From: Rhodoluna sp.
GTDB lineage: Bacteria > Actinomycetota > Actinomycetes > Actinomycetales > Microbacteriaceae
Assembly (NCBI GenBank): GCA_017984715.1
Contig: JAGNYY010000001.1
Coordinates: forward strand, 46,938 to 55,069
Direction: 5' to 3'
Length of the DNA stretch: 8,132 bases
The notes under the pieces were generated by a model, which saw only the letters and a list, made by a program, of their open reading frames with translations, ran no database searches and was not told the DNA's origin. Positions 6,598 through 8,132 of this stretch are shown here, one piece after another. Every line of letters starts with the position of its first letter. The stretch's first letter is position 1. The translations under genes were made by a program, and so were the position numbers.

Positions 6598-6939
6598 ATG
6601 ACTGACACTCTGACTCACGGTGTAGAACTTACCGAGCAGGCAAAGAGCAAGGTCCGTGCCCTTATCTCGGCCGAAGGTCGAGATGACCTGCGTCTCCGCG
6701 TTGCCGTTCAGCCTGGCGGTTGCTCAGGCTTGATCTACCAGCTTTACTTTGACGAACTGCTCGAAGAGAGTGACTCTGTCAAGGATTTCGATGGTGTTGA
6801 GGTCGTAGTCGACAAGATGAGCGTTCCTTATCTTGACGGCGCATCAATTGACTTCGAAGACACCATTCAGAAGCAGGGGTTCACCATCGACAACCCAAAC
6901 GCCGAGGGCTCATGCGCCTGTGGTGACTCATTCAGCTAA
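6598..6939 (+). CDS. erpA: Iron-sulfur cluster insertion protein ErpA (A-type carrier)
   Basis: A-type carriers hold a transient Fe-S cluster and deliver it to target apoproteins in the cytoplasm. The 113-residue protein shows the family's three cysteines: Cys42 in VAVQPGGCSGLIYQLYFDE, and Cys106 and Cys108 in GSCACGDSF at the C-terminus. The spacing (64 residues, then CxC) is that of the HesB/IscA/ErpA family; CACGDSF in place of the enterobacterial CGCGxSF is, from memory, common in actinobacteria. Other family marks are LTEQAKSKVRALI (11-23) and the YLDGASIDFED segment (78-88). It lies 48 bp after the dipeptidase and before the ctaCD block, an arrangement that would place Fe-S maturation beside respiration; no isc or suf genes are in the window to assign it to. 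A strong terminator 15 bp after the stop separates it from ctaC. The symbol erpA follows actinobacterial usage; IscA-like is the alternative name. Confidence 0.93.
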   Translation: MTDTLTHGVELTEQAKSKVRALISAEGRDDLRLRVAVQPGGCSGLIYQLYFDELLEESDSVKDFDGVEVVVDKMSVPYLDGASIDFEDTIQKQGFTIDNPNAEGSCACGDSFS

Positions 6940-6954
6940 ACGTTTTCTCGAGAG

Positions 6955-6987
6955 ACCCGGTCACCGTTTCGGTGGACCGGGTTTTTT
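6955..6987 (+). terminator. Intrinsic terminator after erpA
   Basis: ACCCGGT (6955-6961) pairs with ACCGGGT (6976-6982), and CACC (6962-6965) pairs with GGTG (6971-6974), leaving one bulged G (6975) and a GTTTC loop. The stem is about 11 bp and GC-rich and runs straight into six T (6982-6987). This is a strong Rho-independent terminator and implies that ctaC needs its own promoter. An A-run (6990-6996) follows downstream, but no matching A-run precedes the stem, so it looks one-directional. Confidence 0.93.
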
Positions 6988-7045
6988 GTTAAAAAATAGG
7001 TCGGCTTTTGACGTGTTTTTGGGGGATTAGCCCTAGCCCGAGGCG

Positions 7046-7063
7046 TAGACTTACAAGGTAACG
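7046..7063 (+). promoter_or_regulatory. Candidate ctaC promoter -10 region
   Basis: TAGACT (7046-7051) is a good -10 hexamer in the only gap after the erpA terminator, within TAGACTTACAAGGTAACG. A start point near 7058 would give a leader of about 29 nt. No clear -35 hexamer lies at the normal distance; TTGACG (7008-7013) looks like one but is 32 bp away. The short tandem TAGCCCTAGCCC (7028-7039) fills the spacer region. The element is supported by motif and position, and by its near copy before erpA. Confidence 0.55.
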
Positions 7064-7064
7064 A

Positions 7065-7080
7065 TTCGATATTCGAAGGG
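7065..7080 (+). repeat. Inverted repeat overlapping the ctaC ribosome binding site
   Basis: TTCGA (7065-7069) and TCGAA (7073-7077) form a perfect inverted repeat with a TAT centre, in the predicted ctaC leader. The right arm overlaps the Shine-Dalgarno sequence GAAGGG (7075-7080), which is 6 bp before the GTG start at 7087. It could be an operator half-site pair or a small hairpin hiding the ribosome binding site, but a 5-bp arm is short enough to occur by chance. Confidence 0.4.
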
Positions 7081-7086
7081 TCGATT

Positions 7087-7944
7087 GTGCTTTCTAAGCG
7101 TGGATTGAAGTGGGCCGCAGTGCCCGCAATTGCTTCTCTGTCTCTACTCCTATCTGGGTGTGCGTCAGACGAGTTTGCTCGAGGTTATTTGCCTGGTACG
7201 CCTGGCATTACTAACCACACCGACCGCATCGTCGGCCTGTGGACTACCAGCTGGATCGTCCTTTGGGCTGTCGGCATCATCGCCTGGGGTCTAATGGCCT
7301 GGGCGATTGTGGTCTACCGTCGTCGCAAGGGTGAGACCGGTCTGCCGGCACAGTTGCGTTACAACAACCCAATCGAAACTTTGTTCACGGTTGTCCCGCT
7401 AATTTTGGTGATCGGCTTCTTCGCCTTCACCGCACGCGACATCCAAGCCATTGAAACCCCAACTGCAAACCCTGATGTCAAGATTCAGGTCATCGGCAAG
7501 CAGTGGAGCTGGGATTTCAACTATGTCAACGCCAACGTTTACGAGGCAGGCATTCAGTCACAGTTCGACGGTGAGCTAGGCAGCGAAGCCGCCCTACCTA
7601 CCCTTTACTTGCCAGTTGGCAAGACCGTGCAGATCGATCTGACCTCACGCGACGTAATCCACTCTTTCTGGGTCATCGACTTCCTATACAAGAAGGACAT
7701 GTTCCCAGCACGCACCAACCACATGTACTTCACTCCTGAAAAGGTTGGAACCTACAAGGGCAAGTGTGCCGAGCTTTGCGGCGAGTACCACTCAATGATG
7801 TTGTTCAACGTCAAGGTTGTGCCACAGGCCGAATATGACGCTCACATGGCTCAGCTAGCAGCTGCTGGCAACGTCGGCCAACTCGACGCTAAGTTCTCTC
7901 GCAACCAGAACCTTCCTGCAGACAACCCAGAAATCCGAGGCTAA
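7087..7944 (+). CDS. ctaC: Cytochrome c oxidase subunit II (aa3-type), lipoprotein form
   Basis: Subunit II carries the CuA centre that receives electrons from cytochrome c and passes them to subunit I. The 285-residue protein starts with a lipoprotein signal peptide: basic MLSKRGLK, a hydrophobic core and lipobox LLSGC, with Cys25 the likely lipidated residue. Two membrane helices follow (about 54-77 and 97-117), with YRRRKGE between them. The outer cupredoxin domain has the aromatic entry segment GKQWSWDF (137-144) and a full CuA site: His192 in DVIHSFWV, then Cys227, Glu229, Cys231, His235 and Met238 in GKCAELCGEYHSMM. No haem-binding CxxCH is present, so it is not a caa3-type fusion. The start is GTG at 7087, supported by GAAGGG 6 bp upstream and by the signal peptide beginning there. 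It is 6 bp from ctaD and clearly cotranscribed with it. In actinobacteria the oxidase usually forms a supercomplex with the cytochrome bcc complex, whose genes would be expected to the right. Confidence 0.97.
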   Translation: MLSKRGLKWAAVPAIASLSLLLSGCASDEFARGYLPGTPGITNHTDRIVGLWTTSWIVLWAVGIIAWGLMAWAIVVYRRRKGETGLPAQLRYNNPIETLFTVVPLILVIGFFAFTARDIQAIETPTANPDVKIQVIGKQWSWDFNYVNANVYEAGIQSQFDGELGSEAALPTLYLPVGKTVQIDLTSRDVIHSFWVIDFLYKKDMFPARTNHMYFTPEKVGTYKGKCAELCGEYHSMMLFNVKVVPQAEYDAHMAQLAAAGNVGQLDAKFSRNQNLPADNPEIRG

Positions 7945-7950
7945 CGAAGA

Positions 7951-8132
7951 ATGGCTACCGCAACTAAGTCAAACGTGGGCACCGCCAAGAAGACCAAGGG
8001 TCAAATCCTGGTCGACTGGATTACGACTACTGACCACAAGAAGATCGGTTACCTGTACCTGATCACTTCTTTCATTTACTTCCTTATCGGTGGTGTGATG
8101 GCTCTGGTCATCCGCGCCCAGCTGGCAGCTCC
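7951..8132 (+). CDS. ctaD: Cytochrome c oxidase subunit I, N-terminal part (3' end outside window)
   Basis: Only the first 60 codons and two bases of the next are present. The reading frame opens MATATKSNVG, a basic cytoplasmic tail, then WITTTDHKKIGYLYL (23-37); TTDHKKIG is a hallmark of haem-copper oxidase subunit I at the entry to helix 1, which spans about 33-55 (FIYFLIGGVMALVIRAQL). The haem a and CuB ligands lie in later helices beyond the edge, so the catalytic core cannot be checked. The ATG is 6 bp after the ctaC stop; CGAGG (7936-7940), inside the end of ctaC, is a plausible Shine-Dalgarno sequence about 10 bp upstream. Together with ctaC this is the terminal oxidase that reduces oxygen to water and pumps protons. 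The frame was read directly from the sequence and is open to the right edge. Confidence 0.94.
   Translation, partial: MATATKSNVGTAKKTKGQILVDWITTTDHKKIGYLYLITSFIYFLIGGVMALVIRAQLAA

Noticed and set aside
6833..7030. 65-codon open frame running out of erpA through the terminator
   Set aside because: It is the +1-type shadow of erpA and reads through the hairpin and T-tract; no ribosome binding site.
1..8132. CRISPR arrays, tRNA/rRNA genes, insertion sequences, attachment sites, NrdR box pairs or a new defence system
   Set aside because: No repeat-spacer pattern, transposase or integrase, terminal repeats, RNA-gene signatures or paired NrdR-box-like palindromes were seen on reading; the genes are housekeeping and tightly packed, with no gap over 150 bp.

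Overview
The window reads as a stretch of ordinary chromosome from a high-GC Gram-positive (actinobacterial) bacterium, most likely a small-genome member of the Microbacteriaceae such as the freshwater or marine Luna/Rhodoluna/Aquiluna type. The reasons are a DUF3043-family membrane protein, a lipoprotein-type cytochrome oxidase subunit II next to an A-type Fe-S carrier, actinobacterial protein signatures throughout, and a base composition that looks only moderately GC-rich (mid-50s percent by eye). The genus is inferred, not proven.

Layout, left to right. Positions 1-1062 hold the 3' third of dnaE (replicative DNA polymerase III alpha), entering from the left edge. It runs tail to tail, with a 4-bp stop-codon overlap, into a minus-strand flavin-reductase-domain gene (1059-1562). 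A 94-bp divergent gap (1563-1656) then leads to a plus-strand operon, hisD-nrdR-pyrD (1657-4497). It covers the last step of histidine synthesis, the repressor of ribonucleotide reductase genes and the membrane-linked step of pyrimidine synthesis, and is closed by a bidirectional intrinsic terminator (4519-4554). From the other side that terminator also serves a minus-strand DUF3043 gene (4567-5103).

A very short divergent gap (5104-5145) separates DUF3043 from an M20-family metallodipeptidase (5146-6549), which appears to be translated from a leaderless mRNA. It is followed by erpA (Fe-S cluster insertion, 6598-6939), a strong intrinsic terminator (6955-6987), and the start of the aerobic respiratory block: ctaC (7087-7944) and the first 60 codons of ctaD (7951 to the right edge), the subunits II and I of an aa3-type cytochrome c oxidase.

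Functionally the genes are housekeeping: DNA replication, dNTP control, histidine and pyrimidine synthesis, peptide turnover, Fe-S maturation and terminal respiration. PyrD feeds electrons to the quinone pool and CtaCD completes the chain to oxygen, so they share the membrane electron-transport system. All genes look intact except the two cut by the window edges. I found no mobile element, CRISPR array, tRNA, rRNA, defence island or clearly new system. The second-look items are small: promoter-like motifs shared between erpA and ctaC, a probable leaderless start, overlapping divergent -10 elements, an inverted repeat over the ctaC ribosome binding site, and a flavin reductase lacking the usual GDH motif.
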